A stretch of DNA of 64,000 nt from Desemzia incerta (GTDB lineage Bacteria > Bacillota > Bacilli > Lactobacillales > Carnobacteriaceae), in the NCBI RefSeq assembly GCF_900115825.1, contig NZ_FOXW01000001.1, positions 248,001 through 312,000 on the forward strand, written 5' to 3'. Each line of letters begins with the position of its first letter. Position 1 is the first letter of the stretch. The notes beneath the pieces are model-generated. The model did not search any database. It had not been told where the DNA came from and saw only the letters and a program-made list of their open reading frames with translations. Made by a program: the position numbers and the translations under genes. This document shows, in pieces, positions 43,136 through 52,451 of this stretch.

Positions 43136-44743
43136 ATGAAATATGATGCTGGGACTTTCCATTATTCATCTAGAAGAGAATTGGTTTACGGAAAAAAAGG
43201 GATGATTTCTACGACACACCCGCTAGCTTCACAAGCTGGACTGGAAGTGTTGAAAAAAGGCGGCAATGCAATTGATGCGATCGTGGCTGCTGCAGCGGCA
43301 CTAACCGTTGTTGAACCATCTGCGAACGGAATCGGGGGCGACAGCTTTGCGATCATTTGGTACAAAGGTGAAATGTATGGTCTTAATTCAAGCGGTGCTG
43401 CTCCTGAACTGATGAAACGAGAAGCCTTCCAGCAAAAAGGAACAGAGATTCCGCGATATGGACTAGAACCGGTAACTGTTCCAGGAGTGCCTAAGGGATG
43501 GGCATCACTGGTCAATAGGTTCGGACGACTAGCGCTCAGTGAAGTGATGGAACCTGCAGCCGTCATTGCAGAAGAAGGACATCCAGTAACCAGTAAGATA
43601 GCAGAAGCTTGGGAAAGAACGTTTCACATTTTTTCCAAGCAATTGAAAGACTATCCGGTGCTTCAAACGTGGTTCGACACTTTTTGTCCAGACGGAAAAC
43701 CTCTTCAAGCAGGAGATATGTGGTTTTCAAAAGGGCATGCAAAAACGTTGCGTGAGATTGGAGCTACAGATGCAGAAGCTTTTTACACGGGCTGGATTGC
43801 TGATGAAATCGATGCTTTTTCCAAAAAATATGATGGCTACATACGAAAAAAAGATTTAGAGCAACACCAACTCGAATGGATCACACCTCTTTCAACTGCA
43901 TATAAAGGATACGATATATGGGAAATGCCGCCAAACGGACAAGGGATAATCGTGTTGATGGCATTGAATATCTTAGAAGAGTTGACATTGAAAGACAAGG
44001 AAAGTCCAGACACTTACCACAAGCAAATCGAAGCCATCAAGTTAGCTTTCAGTGATGGATTGCAGTATATTTCTGATCCACGTTCGATGAAAGCAAAAAT
44101 AGAAGACATGCTGTCCAAGGAATATGCTGCTAATAGAGCCGGACTAATCACGGAGCAAGCTCTTTCACCTGAACCTGGAAAATTCGACAACCCAGGAACG
44201 GTCTATTTGGCTGCTGCGGATGGGGAAGGAAACATGGTCTCCTATATCCAAAGCAACTATGCTGGATTTGGTTCTGGATCAGTGGTTCCTGGGCTTGGAA
44301 TCAGTCTGCACAATCGAGGCAATCAATTTTCGTTAGATGAAAACCATCCAAATGTATTGGTCCCAGGCAAGAGACCTTTTCATACGATCATTCCGGGATT
44401 TATCACTCAAAATGGAAAGCCGATCGGACCATTCGGTGTTATGGGTGGAGGAATGCAGCCTCAAGCGCACCTTCAAGTTTTGAGCAGTATGATCGATTTT
44501 CAATTGAATCCACAAGATGCTTTAGATGCTCCTCGCTGGCAATGGTTGGAAGGCAAAAAGGTTCTTGTTGAGCCGCAATTTCCTTACCCCATCATTCAAG
44601 ACTTGATAAAAAGAGGACATGAGGTACAAATTGCTGCAAGTCCTTTGTCTTTCGGGAGAGGGCAAATCATTTTGCAGCAGGAAAACGGAGTCCTCGTTGG
44701 AGGCACTGAGCCGAGAGCGGATGGACATATAGCAGTCTGGTAA
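43136..44743 (+). CDS. Gamma-glutamyltransferase-family protein (YwrD/Ggt-like)
   Basis: A 535-residue N-terminal nucleophile hydrolase. The large-subunit part has STTHPLASQAGLEVLKKGGNAIDA and GIGGDSF. The small subunit should begin at the Thr of NPGTVYLAAAD (about residue 355), followed by the glycine-rich MGGGMQPQAH. No signal peptide is present, as in YwrD, so it is probably cytoplasmic and may cleave glutathione or gamma-glutamyl compounds. ATG at 43136 fits the AGGGGGAA site. Confidence 0.85.
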   Translation: MKYDAGTFHYSSRRELVYGKKGMISTTHPLASQAGLEVLKKGGNAIDAIVAAAAALTVVEPSANGIGGDSFAIIWYKGEMYGLNSSGAAPELMKREAFQQKGTEIPRYGLEPVTVPGVPKGWASLVNRFGRLALSEVMEPAAVIAEEGHPVTSKIAEAWERTFHIFSKQLKDYPVLQTWFDTFCPDGKPLQAGDMWFSKGHAKTLREIGATDAEAFYTGWIADEIDAFSKKYDGYIRKKDLEQHQLEWITPLSTAYKGYDIWEMPPNGQGIIVLMALNILEELTLKDKESPDTYHKQIEAIKLAFSDGLQYISDPRSMKAKIEDMLSKEYAANRAGLITEQALSPEPGKFDNPGTVYLAAADGEGNMVSYIQSNYAGFGSGSVVPGLGISLHNRGNQFSLDENHPNVLVPGKRPFHTIIPGFITQNGKPIGPFGVMGGGMQPQAHLQVLSSMIDFQLNPQDALDAPRWQWLEGKKVLVEPQFPYPIIQDLIKRGHEVQIAASPLSFGRGQIILQQENGVLVGGTEPRADGHIAVW

Positions 44744-44748
44744 AATAG

Positions 44749-44788
44749 AAAGAACAATAGAAAAATATTTTTCTATTGTTCTTTTTTT
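44749..44788 (+). terminator. Terminator of the GGT-like gene
   Basis: AAAGAACAATAGAAAAA pairs with its complement around a 3-base loop, followed by a T-run. Confidence 0.9.
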
Positions 44789-44852
44789 GACGCTCTTTTT
44801 TGATTAAAATAAAGGGAAGGAATAAAAATGACGAAATGCAGGTGATTAGAAC

Positions 44853-45644
44853 ATGGGGATTACGTTAGTGAATGTCAAACATCAAGATGTTCTTCAGAAT
44901 CTTTATGAAGGATTGTATCATCAGTTAGTAGATATCAGTGATTTACCGGGCATCAATACGATTTGTGCAAAAGAAACTGTGGAGACGATACGAAACCGAT
45001 TTGATATTATCAGCCGCTCTGCAATTCATTTTTTAGGAAATGGAAATTTTCACTATTTGACACTTCCTCTGCTGCAAAAGTATAAACACCCTTTTTCGCT
45101 CATTGTATTTGATCATCACAATGATGCTGGAAAGTTGGACTATGAAGGGTTCACCAGTTGCGGTTCCTGGATAAATGAAGTGGTAAAATTGGTTCCTGCA
45201 GTCAAAAAAGTTTTCCTTGTAGGCTGCGGGGAAGAAAACGACAAGGAAATGAGTCAAGAGATAACAGAAAAAATCATCATTATTCCAGAAAGAGAACTAA
45301 ATCCTTTGAAATTGTATCAAGTGTCTAAAATGATTCCGACAAAAGACATTTATTTTAGTGTTGATCGAGATGTTTTAACACCTAAAGAAGTACAGACCAA
45401 TTGGGATCAAGGAAATGTGTCAACTGAAGAACTAATCGATTACATCAAGATTCTGTCAAATGATCATGCGTTAATTGGTGCCGATATTTGCGGAGATTTG
45501 GACTGGGATTACAATATGAGTAAAGAATATAAAAAAATTCCAGCTCGAGAACAAGCCTATCACGTTAATAGACAGTTGTTTGAAACGTTCGAAACGATAT
45601 TGAAGAAAACAGAAACTTTTCCTTCAGAACAACAAATCGTTTAA
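44853..45644 (+). CDS. Divergent arginase/agmatinase-fold protein
   Basis: A 263-residue protein, shorter than the usual ~300. The ureohydrolase metal ligands can all be placed: His in GNGNFHY (in place of GGDHS), Asp-His-Asp in FDHHND, and the two Asp of SVDRD. Flanking motifs differ strongly from arginase or agmatinase, so the substrate is probably another guanidino or amidino compound. It stands alone before the galactosidase operon. Confidence 0.72.
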   Translation: MGITLVNVKHQDVLQNLYEGLYHQLVDISDLPGINTICAKETVETIRNRFDIISRSAIHFLGNGNFHYLTLPLLQKYKHPFSLIVFDHHNDAGKLDYEGFTSCGSWINEVVKLVPAVKKVFLVGCGEENDKEMSQEITEKIIIIPERELNPLKLYQVSKMIPTKDIYFSVDRDVLTPKEVQTNWDQGNVSTEELIDYIKILSNDHALIGADICGDLDWDYNMSKEYKKIPAREQAYHVNRQLFETFETILKKTETFPSEQQIV

Positions 45645-45677
45645 TTAGTATATACAAATGGTGTGAAAAACCTATCT

Positions 45678-45748
45678 TTGAATAAAAAATTATGTATAAT
45701 ATAATTTGTGCACTACTAATATTCACTACAAAAATGAAAGCGATTTAA
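45678..45748 (+). promoter_or_regulatory. Promoter and cre site of the alpha-galactosidase operon
   Basis: TTGAAT (45678-45683), a 16-base spacer and TATAAT (45700-45705) form a promoter. TGAAAGCGATTTAA at 45735-45748 matches 13 of 14 cre positions and lies downstream of the expected start, where CcpA acts as a roadblock. Confidence 0.75.
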
Positions 45749-45792
45749 AACTTGTTGTATCATCAAATGAAGGAAAAGCGAGGTATTTTTTA

Positions 45793-48051
45793 ATGGAAAA
45801 AATGCAGTTGATCCACATCAATGAAGAAGCCAAGGAATTTCATTTAAGCAACGGTCAAGTGAGTTATATTTTTAGAGTAGAACCTAAAATCAAACAGCTA
45901 GAGCAATTTTTTTTTGGTAAGAGCATCAAACACAGAGAATCGTTTTCTTATTTAGTCGAACGGGAAAATCGTCCGGCGAATAATTTATATGAAGGTGATC
46001 ACACCTCAGCTCTTGAGCACATTAAACAAGAATATCCTGGGTTTGGGACCACAGATTTCAGGTATCCGGCTCATCAAGTAAAATGGCCAATAGGAGACCG
46101 GGTGACCCACTTGGAATATTCTTCTCACAAAGTAAGGAAAGGAAAGCCGGTTTTAGAAGGCTTGCCAGCTACATACACTGAAAACGATACAGAAGCAGAG
46201 ACATTGACAATAACGTTGAAAGACGCCTATTCTGAGTTAGAAGTCTATTTAAACTACACGATTTTTGCAGCATTGCCTGTAATCACTCGCAGCACTTGTT
46301 TTGTGAATCAAGGTTCAGAAACTATTGAGTTGGAGAATGTCATGAGTGCGAGTGTCGATTTGCCGGATGCCAACTATGATTTGCTTCATTTGAATGGAGC
46401 TTGGGCAAGAGAAACCCATGTGGAACGTAAGGCTCTTCATACAGGTCTGCAATCAGTCTCTAGTGCCAGAGGAGCAAGCAGTCATGCTCATAATCCGTTC
46501 ATGGCGTTAGTCCGTCCAGACAGCACAGAAACGGTTGGAGAAGTCTATGGTTTTAGTTTAGTTTACAGCGGAAACTTTTCTGCACAAGTAGAAGTTGATA
46601 CGTATCATGTGACGAGAGCAATGATTGGAATCAATCCGTTCCGCTTCAATTGGCAGTTGGATCCCAACGCTTCTTTCCAAACTCCTGAAGCTGTCATGGT
46701 CTATTCGGATAAAGGGCTGAACGGAATGAGTCAGGCTTTTCACGAATTGTATCGCACTCGATTAGCCAGAGGTGTGTGGAGAGACAAGGAACGCCCAGTA
46801 CTGATCAACAATTGGGAAGCGACTTATTTTGATTTTAATGAAAACAAAATCCTGGAAATTGCAGAAAATGCTGCTGAATTAGGAGTAGAGTTGTTTGTAT
46901 TAGATGACGGCTGGTTTAATAAGCGGAATGATGATTCAACTTCTCTAGGAGATTGGTTTGAAGACGAGTCGAAGTTGCCTAATGGGATCAAAGGATTGTC
47001 AGAAAAAATCCATCAATTAGGATTGAAGTTCGGGTTATGGTTTGAGCCTGAGATGGTCAATAAAGACACAACACTTTATGAACAACACCCAGACTGGATC
47101 ATCCAAGTGCCTGGGAAAAATGTTTCTCATGGACGAAATCAATTTGTATTGGATTTTTCTCGTCCAGAAGTGGTAGATAATTTGTTCCAGCAAATGGACA
47201 CGATCATTGAAGGTTCTCAAATCGACTACATCAAGTGGGATATGAACCGCTATATTTCAGAAGCCTTCTCCATCAGTTTGCCTGCGGATAGACAAGAAGA
47301 GCTTTATCACCGCTATATCTTAGGTGTTTATGATTTATATGAACGATTGATCGCCAAGTATCCAGAGATTCTGTTTGAATCTTGTGCGGGCGGCGGAGCG
47401 CGTAATGACCCTGGAATGTTGTATTATGCACCTCAAGCTTGGGCGAGCGACGATACAGATGCAGTGGAACGATTGAAGATTCAATATGGAACGTCGATGG
47501 TTTATCCGATCTCCAGTATTGGAAGTCATGTTTCAGCAGTTCCTAATCATCAAGTAGGGCGTATGACCTCAATGGATATGCGTTCTCATGTGGCTTATTT
47601 TGGGACATTTGGTTATGAGTTGGATATTACAATGCTCAGCCACGAAGAAACAGAATCGATTCAGCAGCATATTCAGTTCTTTAAAAAACACCGCAAGTTG
47701 ATCCAACAGGGAGATTTTTATCGTTTGAAATCACCGTTTGAAGGAAACCATACGGCTTGGATGATCGTTTCAAGAGATCAAGCTGAAGCTGTTGTAGGGT
47801 TTTATCAAGTTTTAGGGACACCTAATCCAGCCTATGAACGGTTGGTATTAACTGGACTAGATCCTGAAAAACGTTACGCTGTTCATCCTATGCAGCAAGA
47901 ACGTTACGGAGATGACTTGATGGCTGCTGGGTTGATTTTTGCGGATGATGTGACGACTGATCGAGGCAAAGAATGGACTTTTAATCGTCACGGGGATTTT
48001 ACGAGCAATATTTTCTATTTGACCAGTAAAAATGATTCGGAGGGAAACTGA
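45793..48051 (+). CDS. Alpha-galactosidase, GH36
   Basis: A 752-residue cytoplasmic GH36 enzyme hydrolysing alpha-1,6-galactosides such as melibiose or raffinose. It has an N-terminal beta-sandwich with the FHLSNGQVSYIF opening, the catalytic nucleophile Asp in IDYIKWDMNR, and the acid/base region ESCAGGGARNDPGM with QAWASDDTD. ATG at 45793 is chosen because GAGG lies 9 bases upstream and the family begins here; a TTG 87 bases earlier has no site. The stop overlaps the next start (TGATG). Confidence 0.92.
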   Translation: MEKMQLIHINEEAKEFHLSNGQVSYIFRVEPKIKQLEQFFFGKSIKHRESFSYLVERENRPANNLYEGDHTSALEHIKQEYPGFGTTDFRYPAHQVKWPIGDRVTHLEYSSHKVRKGKPVLEGLPATYTENDTEAETLTITLKDAYSELEVYLNYTIFAALPVITRSTCFVNQGSETIELENVMSASVDLPDANYDLLHLNGAWARETHVERKALHTGLQSVSSARGASSHAHNPFMALVRPDSTETVGEVYGFSLVYSGNFSAQVEVDTYHVTRAMIGINPFRFNWQLDPNASFQTPEAVMVYSDKGLNGMSQAFHELYRTRLARGVWRDKERPVLINNWEATYFDFNENKILEIAENAAELGVELFVLDDGWFNKRNDDSTSLGDWFEDESKLPNGIKGLSEKIHQLGLKFGLWFEPEMVNKDTTLYEQHPDWIIQVPGKNVSHGRNQFVLDFSRPEVVDNLFQQMDTIIEGSQIDYIKWDMNRYISEAFSISLPADRQEELYHRYILGVYDLYERLIAKYPEILFESCAGGGARNDPGMLYYAPQAWASDDTDAVERLKIQYGTSMVYPISSIGSHVSAVPNHQVGRMTSMDMRSHVAYFGTFGYELDITMLSHEETESIQQHIQFFKKHRKLIQQGDFYRLKSPFEGNHTAWMIVSRDQAEAVVGFYQVLGTPNPAYERLVLTGLDPEKRYAVHPMQQERYGDDLMAAGLIFADDVTTDRGKEWTFNRHGDFTSNIFYLTSKNDSEGN

Positions 48052-48962
48052 TGGGATTAGCAGTATTTGATATTGGAGGCACATCTGTGAAATATGCCTT
48101 CTGGCAAGAAGACGATTTGATTGATAAAGGCAGTTTCCCTTCTCCAACAACATGGGTTGGCATGAAACAAGAGTTGAGAAGAGTGAAGGAAAAGTATGCA
48201 GAACAATATGTGGTAGAGGGAGTAGCAATCAGTTCTCCTGGTGCGGTCAATCAGGCTGCTAGAGTGGTTGAAGGAGCTAGTGCATTGCCTTATCTGCATC
48301 ATTTTCCAATCTACGATGAATTGGAAGAAATGTTTGGATGTAAAGTGGCTTTGGAGAATGATGCGAATTGCGCTGCTTTGGCTGAAGTATGGAAAGGTTC
48401 GGCTAAAGGATTGGACAATGTATTGATGGTCGTTGTCGGCACAGGAATCGGCGGTTCTGTGATCATCAATGGTGAAGTGCAGCACGGAGCTCATTTATTC
48501 GGCGGTGAGTTTGGATTTATGCTCTTAAATGAAACGCAAACGTTCAGCCAATTGGGAACGGCCGTAAAAATGGCGCAACGTTATTGCGAGCGTAAAGGGT
48601 ATCCTATAGGGACTGTGAACGGGGAAGAGGTTTTCCGATTAGCAGAAACAGGAGATGACATAGCTGCAGAAGAAGCAGAAGTCTTTTATCAGTCTTTGGC
48701 ACGCGGCATTTACAATTTACAATACAGCTATGATCCGGATTTGATCTTGCTTGGCGGAGGCGTATCCAATAAGCCTGATATTTTAGAACAATTGGAGAAA
48801 CGCTTCGAACTTATTTTGAAACAAGTGGGTATTGCTCCATTTGTTCCTAAAGTAGAAACATGTTATTTTAAAAGTGAAGCCAATTTGATTGGGGCTGTCT
48901 ATAATTATATGCAGCAAAGTAATAAAATCAGGGGGACCGAGAATGAAACTATTGCAAAATGA
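48051..48962 (+). CDS. ROK-family sugar kinase lacking the zinc motif (BglK-like)
   Basis: A 303-residue ROK kinase with the phosphate-1 motif FDIGGTSVKYA, the catalytic Asp in ENDANCAALAE (about residue 104) and GTGIGGSVIINGE. The usual zinc site (ExGH followed by CxCGxxGC) is absent: GGEFGF replaces it. ROK kinases of this type include beta-glucoside kinase BglK. It is coupled to the galactosidase gene and overlaps the esterase gene, suggesting it phosphorylates a released sugar or intact glycoside. Confidence 0.85.
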   Translation: MGLAVFDIGGTSVKYAFWQEDDLIDKGSFPSPTTWVGMKQELRRVKEKYAEQYVVEGVAISSPGAVNQAARVVEGASALPYLHHFPIYDELEEMFGCKVALENDANCAALAEVWKGSAKGLDNVLMVVVGTGIGGSVIINGEVQHGAHLFGGEFGFMLLNETQTFSQLGTAVKMAQRYCERKGYPIGTVNGEEVFRLAETGDDIAAEEAEVFYQSLARGIYNLQYSYDPDLILLGGGVSNKPDILEQLEKRFELILKQVGIAPFVPKVETCYFKSEANLIGAVYNYMQQSNKIRGTENETIAK

Positions 48963-49575
48963 CAAAATATTGTTTTATGGAGACAGCATCACAGATGTAG
49001 GAAGGAACCGCGATGAATATGGTAATTTAGGTCAAGGGTATGCACTAATGATCGCTGGTAAGCTGCAGGCCAAATATCCTGAGTTGAACTTAACGTGTTT
49101 AAATCGGGGCATCGGTGGAGATAAAATAGCTGATTTGAAGAACCGATTGGATGAAGACTGTATTGCATTGGAGCCCACAATAGTGTCTATTTTAATCGGG
49201 ATTAACGATACTTGGCATATTGAAAATTCTCCAGCACTAGGGTCAAAAGAAGTAATGGTTCAATTTGAACAAGACTACCGTGAGGTTCTGAAACGCATTA
49301 AAGAAGAAACGACTGCACGCATCGTTTTGATGGAACCTTATGTCTTACCGTATCCGGAAGATCGTACAAAATGGAGAGTTGATTTAGACCAACGTATCCA
49401 GATCATCCGCAAATTAGCGAAAGAATTCCAGACAGAATTTATAGCGCTGGATGGACCATTAAATGCATACGGCATCAAACACAGCTTCCAATATTTAACT
49501 GGAGAAGATGGTGTGCACCCAACTGTGGCAGGACATGGATTGATTGCTGAAAAATGGTTGGAAATTTTAGAATAA
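48943..49575 (+). CDS. SGNH/GDSL-family esterase
   Basis: A 210-residue hydrolase with block I FYGDSITD (Ser), block II RGIGGD (Gly), block III IGINDTW (Asn) and block V DGVHPT (Asp/His). No signal peptide is present. ATG at 48943 fits the GGGGGACCGAG site and overlaps the kinase gene by 20 bases. Within a sugar operon it probably removes acetyl groups from imported oligosaccharides. Confidence 0.87.
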   Translation: MKLLQNDKILFYGDSITDVGRNRDEYGNLGQGYALMIAGKLQAKYPELNLTCLNRGIGGDKIADLKNRLDEDCIALEPTIVSILIGINDTWHIENSPALGSKEVMVQFEQDYREVLKRIKEETTARIVLMEPYVLPYPEDRTKWRVDLDQRIQIIRKLAKEFQTEFIALDGPLNAYGIKHSFQYLTGEDGVHPTVAGHGLIAEKWLEILE

Positions 49576-49583
49576 GAAGATAC

Positions 49584-49621
49584 AAAAAAGCGGCCGAGAG
49601 AATTCTCTCAGCCGCTTTTTT
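49584..49621 (+). terminator. Alpha-galactosidase operon terminator
   Basis: AAAAAGCGGCCGAGAG pairs with CTCTCAGCCGCTTTTT, with T-run. Confidence 0.92.
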
Positions 49622-49755
49622 CCTAGGCTAGCTTATAAACTTTTTTAAGAAATATTTTTAAAAAGTAATTAAATTGAGGGTTCTCTTTATCTTATAGAGT
49701 GGGCTCTTCTTTTTGTTTTTCGAATGATTGATTTAGGGTGATGGTTTCCTAAACA

Positions 49756-51135
49756 TCAATCTAAGTATTTTCCATTGCTTTCAATAACTTTTTTGAACCA
49801 GTCAAAGCTTTTTTTAGGAATTCTGCGCATATCCTTTAAATCGTGGTTTTCACGATTAACGTAAACGACCCCGTAACGTTTTCGCATATCGCCTTGAGAA
49901 CTTAAAATATCGATCAATCCCCAACCAAGATAACCGATACAATCTACGCCATCTAAGAACATAGCATCTTTCATAGCTTGTAAGTGATCACGATGATAAT
50001 TGATGCGATAATCATCTTGGATCAGTTCATTTTCCGGCAGTTCTTCGATTACTCCGATACCATTTTCGATAGGGAAGACAGGTAATTTATATCGATTATA
50101 CATGTCTCTAAGAATACTTCTGAATCCTATAGGATCGATTTGCCATCCCCATTCAGTAGCTTCCAGATTAGGATTAGGTTGGCCGCCAATTTCTCTGTAT
50201 TGATAAATCGGTGTATCTTTGGTGATCTTATCAGCGCTTATGACTGAACTTGCATAGTAGCTGAATGACAGCCAATCGCTTTTCATTTCTGCTAATGTTT
50301 CTTCATCGCCTTCTTCGAATTCAGGCATTAAATTGTTTTCTTTCAAATAAGCTAATATGAAAGCAGGATATTTACCGTTTGTAAATATATCCAGATGAAA
50401 TTGGTTAGTAAAGTCATCTACGAGTTGAGCAGCTAAACTATCTTCTGGTTTAGAAGTAGCTGGATAAACTTTATTATAGGCTACCATTCCGCCAATTTCG
50501 CAATTTGGTGCTGATTTGTGAAGATAATTAGCAATCTCTGCATGAGCAATTAAAGTGTTGTGCTGAAGTTGATACAATTCCTTCTCTGTTCCGTCACCTT
50601 CTAACAACCCACCTATTTGAAAACCATGAGACATAGCGAAAATGTTTTGTTCATTAAAAGTGATCCAGTATTTTACTTTGTCTTTGTAACGATCAACTAT
50701 AAGTTTTCCATAACGAACAAAAGCATCTACTACATAACGAGATAAAAATCCACGGTATTCCTCAGCTAGATGTAAAGGCATATCAAAATGATATAAACAA
50801 ATCATCGGTTCGATTCCGCGTTCCAATAAATCATCAATAAAACGATCGTAAAAGGCGAGACCTTCTTCATTAACCTCACCGTCTCCATTAGGAAACACAC
50901 GCGACCAAGAAATTTGAAAACGATAGCAATTCATCCCTAATTCTTTCATGTAGTCAAAATCTTCTTTGTATCGATGGTAGCTGTCTGTAGCCACTTTCCA
51001 ATCAGAAGCGTGTTCGCTGGCTTCTCTAATATCGTAGACTGATTTTCCTTTCCCTCCTTCGTTCCATGCACCCTCTGTTTGCATGCTGGAAACAGAATTT
51101 CCCCATAAAAATCCTTGCGGTAATTGAGATAGCAT
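49756..51135 (-). CDS. GH1 6-phospho-beta-glucosidase
   Basis: A 459-residue GH1 TIM-barrel enzyme with the FLWGNSVSSMQTEGA start, acid/base Glu in TFNEQN (about residue 168) and nucleophile in PIENGIG. Phosphate-site residues typical of phospho-beta-glucosidases seem to be present late in the chain (KRYGVVYVN region). It would split beta-glucoside 6-phosphates from a PTS; no beta-glucoside PTS is adjacent. A cre site covers its promoter. Confidence 0.88.
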   Translation of the reverse strand: MLSQLPQGFLWGNSVSSMQTEGAWNEGGKGKSVYDIREASEHASDWKVATDSYHRYKEDFDYMKELGMNCYRFQISWSRVFPNGDGEVNEEGLAFYDRFIDDLLERGIEPMICLYHFDMPLHLAEEYRGFLSRYVVDAFVRYGKLIVDRYKDKVKYWITFNEQNIFAMSHGFQIGGLLEGDGTEKELYQLQHNTLIAHAEIANYLHKSAPNCEIGGMVAYNKVYPATSKPEDSLAAQLVDDFTNQFHLDIFTNGKYPAFILAYLKENNLMPEFEEGDEETLAEMKSDWLSFSYYASSVISADKITKDTPIYQYREIGGQPNPNLEATEWGWQIDPIGFRSILRDMYNRYKLPVFPIENGIGVIEELPENELIQDDYRINYHRDHLQAMKDAMFLDGVDCIGYLGWGLIDILSSQGDMRKRYGVVYVNRENHDLKDMRRIPKKSFDWFKKVIESNGKYLD

Positions 51136-51165
51136 AACTGTAAAACTCCCTTCTATTTTAAAATA

Positions 51166-51194
51166 AGCGTAAACGTTTACAAATAAGTTGTCAA
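51166..51194 (-). promoter_or_regulatory. Promoter and cre site of the GH1 gene
   Basis: On the minus strand TTGACA (51194-51189) and TACGCT (51171-51166) are 17 bases apart. Between and over them lies TGTAAACGTTTACG (51168-51181), 13 of 14 for cre and a 12-bp palindrome, so CcpA would block polymerase directly. Confidence 0.78.
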
Positions 51195-51293
51195 TACAAA
51201 TTAAACGTAAAGTGTTGTTCTATTTAACCAATGGACAGGTGTATTATCCACACAGTTCTTTTGCTGCAAAATTACAAGAAGGTAAAATAAAAC

Positions 51294-51322
51294 TTGTGTA
51301 AAAGAAGTATTCGTGCTAATAT
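51294..51322 (+). promoter_or_regulatory. Promoter of the structured RNA
   Basis: TTGTGT and the extended -10 TGCTAATAT (TAATAT at 51317-51322) are 17 bases apart; TATAAT also occurs at 51320-51325. The expected start is near 51330. Confidence 0.6.
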
Positions 51323-51329
51323 AATCTAC

Positions 51330-51554
51330 ATGCGATGAGTTGACCGGCAATCAGATGATTTATCATTTCGCTTCGGCGACATAGTGATTGCCCAAAATTA
51401 GACAGGGCACATGTGCGTAAGCACACTGCAGGATGCAGGTGTTTGGATCCCTCTGTTTTGTGGAATTCATGGAACCTATTGAATGAAAATTGAATACTGT
51501 CGAAAAAGCTGCAAATGGTCCTTCTTAGGAAGGTATCATTTGCAGCCTTTTTTT
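51330..51554 (+). ncRNA. Structured non-coding RNA, family not recognised
   Basis: Between a promoter and a strong terminator lies about 220 bases with dense secondary structure: GGCAATCA/TGATTGCC (51346-51392) capped by TCGC-TTCG-GCGA; an outer helix CAAAA..GACAGGG with CCCTCTGTTTTG (51393-51460); inside it GTGC-GTAA-GCAC and ACACTGCA/TGCAGGTGT. No open frame with a ribosome site is seen. It ends before a minus-strand gene, so it is free-standing, not a leader. Size recalls 6S RNA, but I could not find the closing end helix expected for 6S. Confidence 0.65.
51508..51554. terminator. Shared terminator of the structured RNA and the GNAT gene
   Basis: GCTGCAAATG pairs with CATTTGCAGC, with CCTTC/GAAGG above; T7 follows on the plus strand and T5 on the minus strand. 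Confidence 0.92.
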
Positions 51555-52311
51555 ATTTCGGCGCAGAAAGTTCTTTCAATGCGCCAACTTGGTAACTTAA
51601 ATAGGTATAATTTTGTTTAAGATACATATCTTTAGGAGTGTCTTCTGCATCAGCAACCAAGATGACTGTTTTTGAACCAGCGTTTTCCATGACAAATCGT
51701 TGGATCTCTGTACCAACGCCTTGTCTTTGGTATTCTTCGAGTACAAAAAAATTGTCGATCTCAACTGTGTTCTCTTGTATCAGCAAATCAACACTGCCGA
51801 CAGGAATACCATTGAGATAAGCGATCACTTGTTGAATAGCAGAGTCATCAAAATCTTGGTCGTAAAGATCTTGCTTTTGATCTGCAAAAGTCTCACTGAT
51901 GTCAGTATCTTGTACTCGATTGATTTGTTTAAAACTCTTTAACGATTCTTCCGTAACGAATTCTACCGTCACTGCAGGATTTCTTTTGGTGGGGGTGAAG
52001 TCTTTAGGATCAATGGCATACAGCTCCAAAATCTCAATCCCATAACCATTACTTGATAAGTAATCGATGATCGGTTCAGTAAACCCATAGTCCTCTGGCC
52101 AATAAAATTTAACATGGTCCATTTCCATATCTTCATGGAACTCCAGCAATATTTTTTCGATCAGTTTAAATTCTTCTAAGGTAGGTTGGTATTTCAACCG
52201 CATAAAATTATAGTCGTACATAAAACGTGCATCGTGATTATGGTAGAGTTTATAGAATTCATTTTCTTCAATCAACTCTGTTTTCGACGTAATCATATCA
52301 AAAGTAATCAT
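51553..52311 (-). CDS. GNAT-family N-acetyltransferase
   Basis: A 252-residue protein. The C-terminal GNAT domain (about residues 115-235) has the acetyl-CoA motif EYQRQGVGTEIQRFV near residue 200. The N-terminal ~110 residues form a separate, degenerate GNAT-like half. ATG at 52311 is chosen because AAGAGG lies 6 bases upstream; a frame opening 57 bases earlier lacks a site. Acceptor unknown. Confidence 0.8.
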   Translation of the reverse strand: MITFDMITSKTELIEENEFYKLYHNHDARFMYDYNFMRLKYQPTLEEFKLIEKILLEFHEDMEMDHVKFYWPEDYGFTEPIIDYLSSNGYGIEILELYAIDPKDFTPTKRNPAVTVEFVTEESLKSFKQINRVQDTDISETFADQKQDLYDQDFDDSAIQQVIAYLNGIPVGSVDLLIQENTVEIDNFFVLEEYQRQGVGTEIQRFVMENAGSKTVILVADAEDTPKDMYLKQNYTYLSYQVGALKELSAPK

Positions 52312-52451
52312 AGTGAACCTCTTTTTCATAGTATAGGTAAGAAACTTTTTGCATAGTAGATCATACATCTTGATTATAACAGTACAAATACGAGAATGAA
52401 ATATCGGTAGAAGTTGGGAAAATTCCCAGCAAATGAGAAAAATAATTTAAT

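Noticed and set aside
51330-51554. Assignment as 6S RNA
   Set aside because: Size and free-standing nature fit, but I could not form the long closing helix between the two ends or a clear central bubble, so the family is left open.
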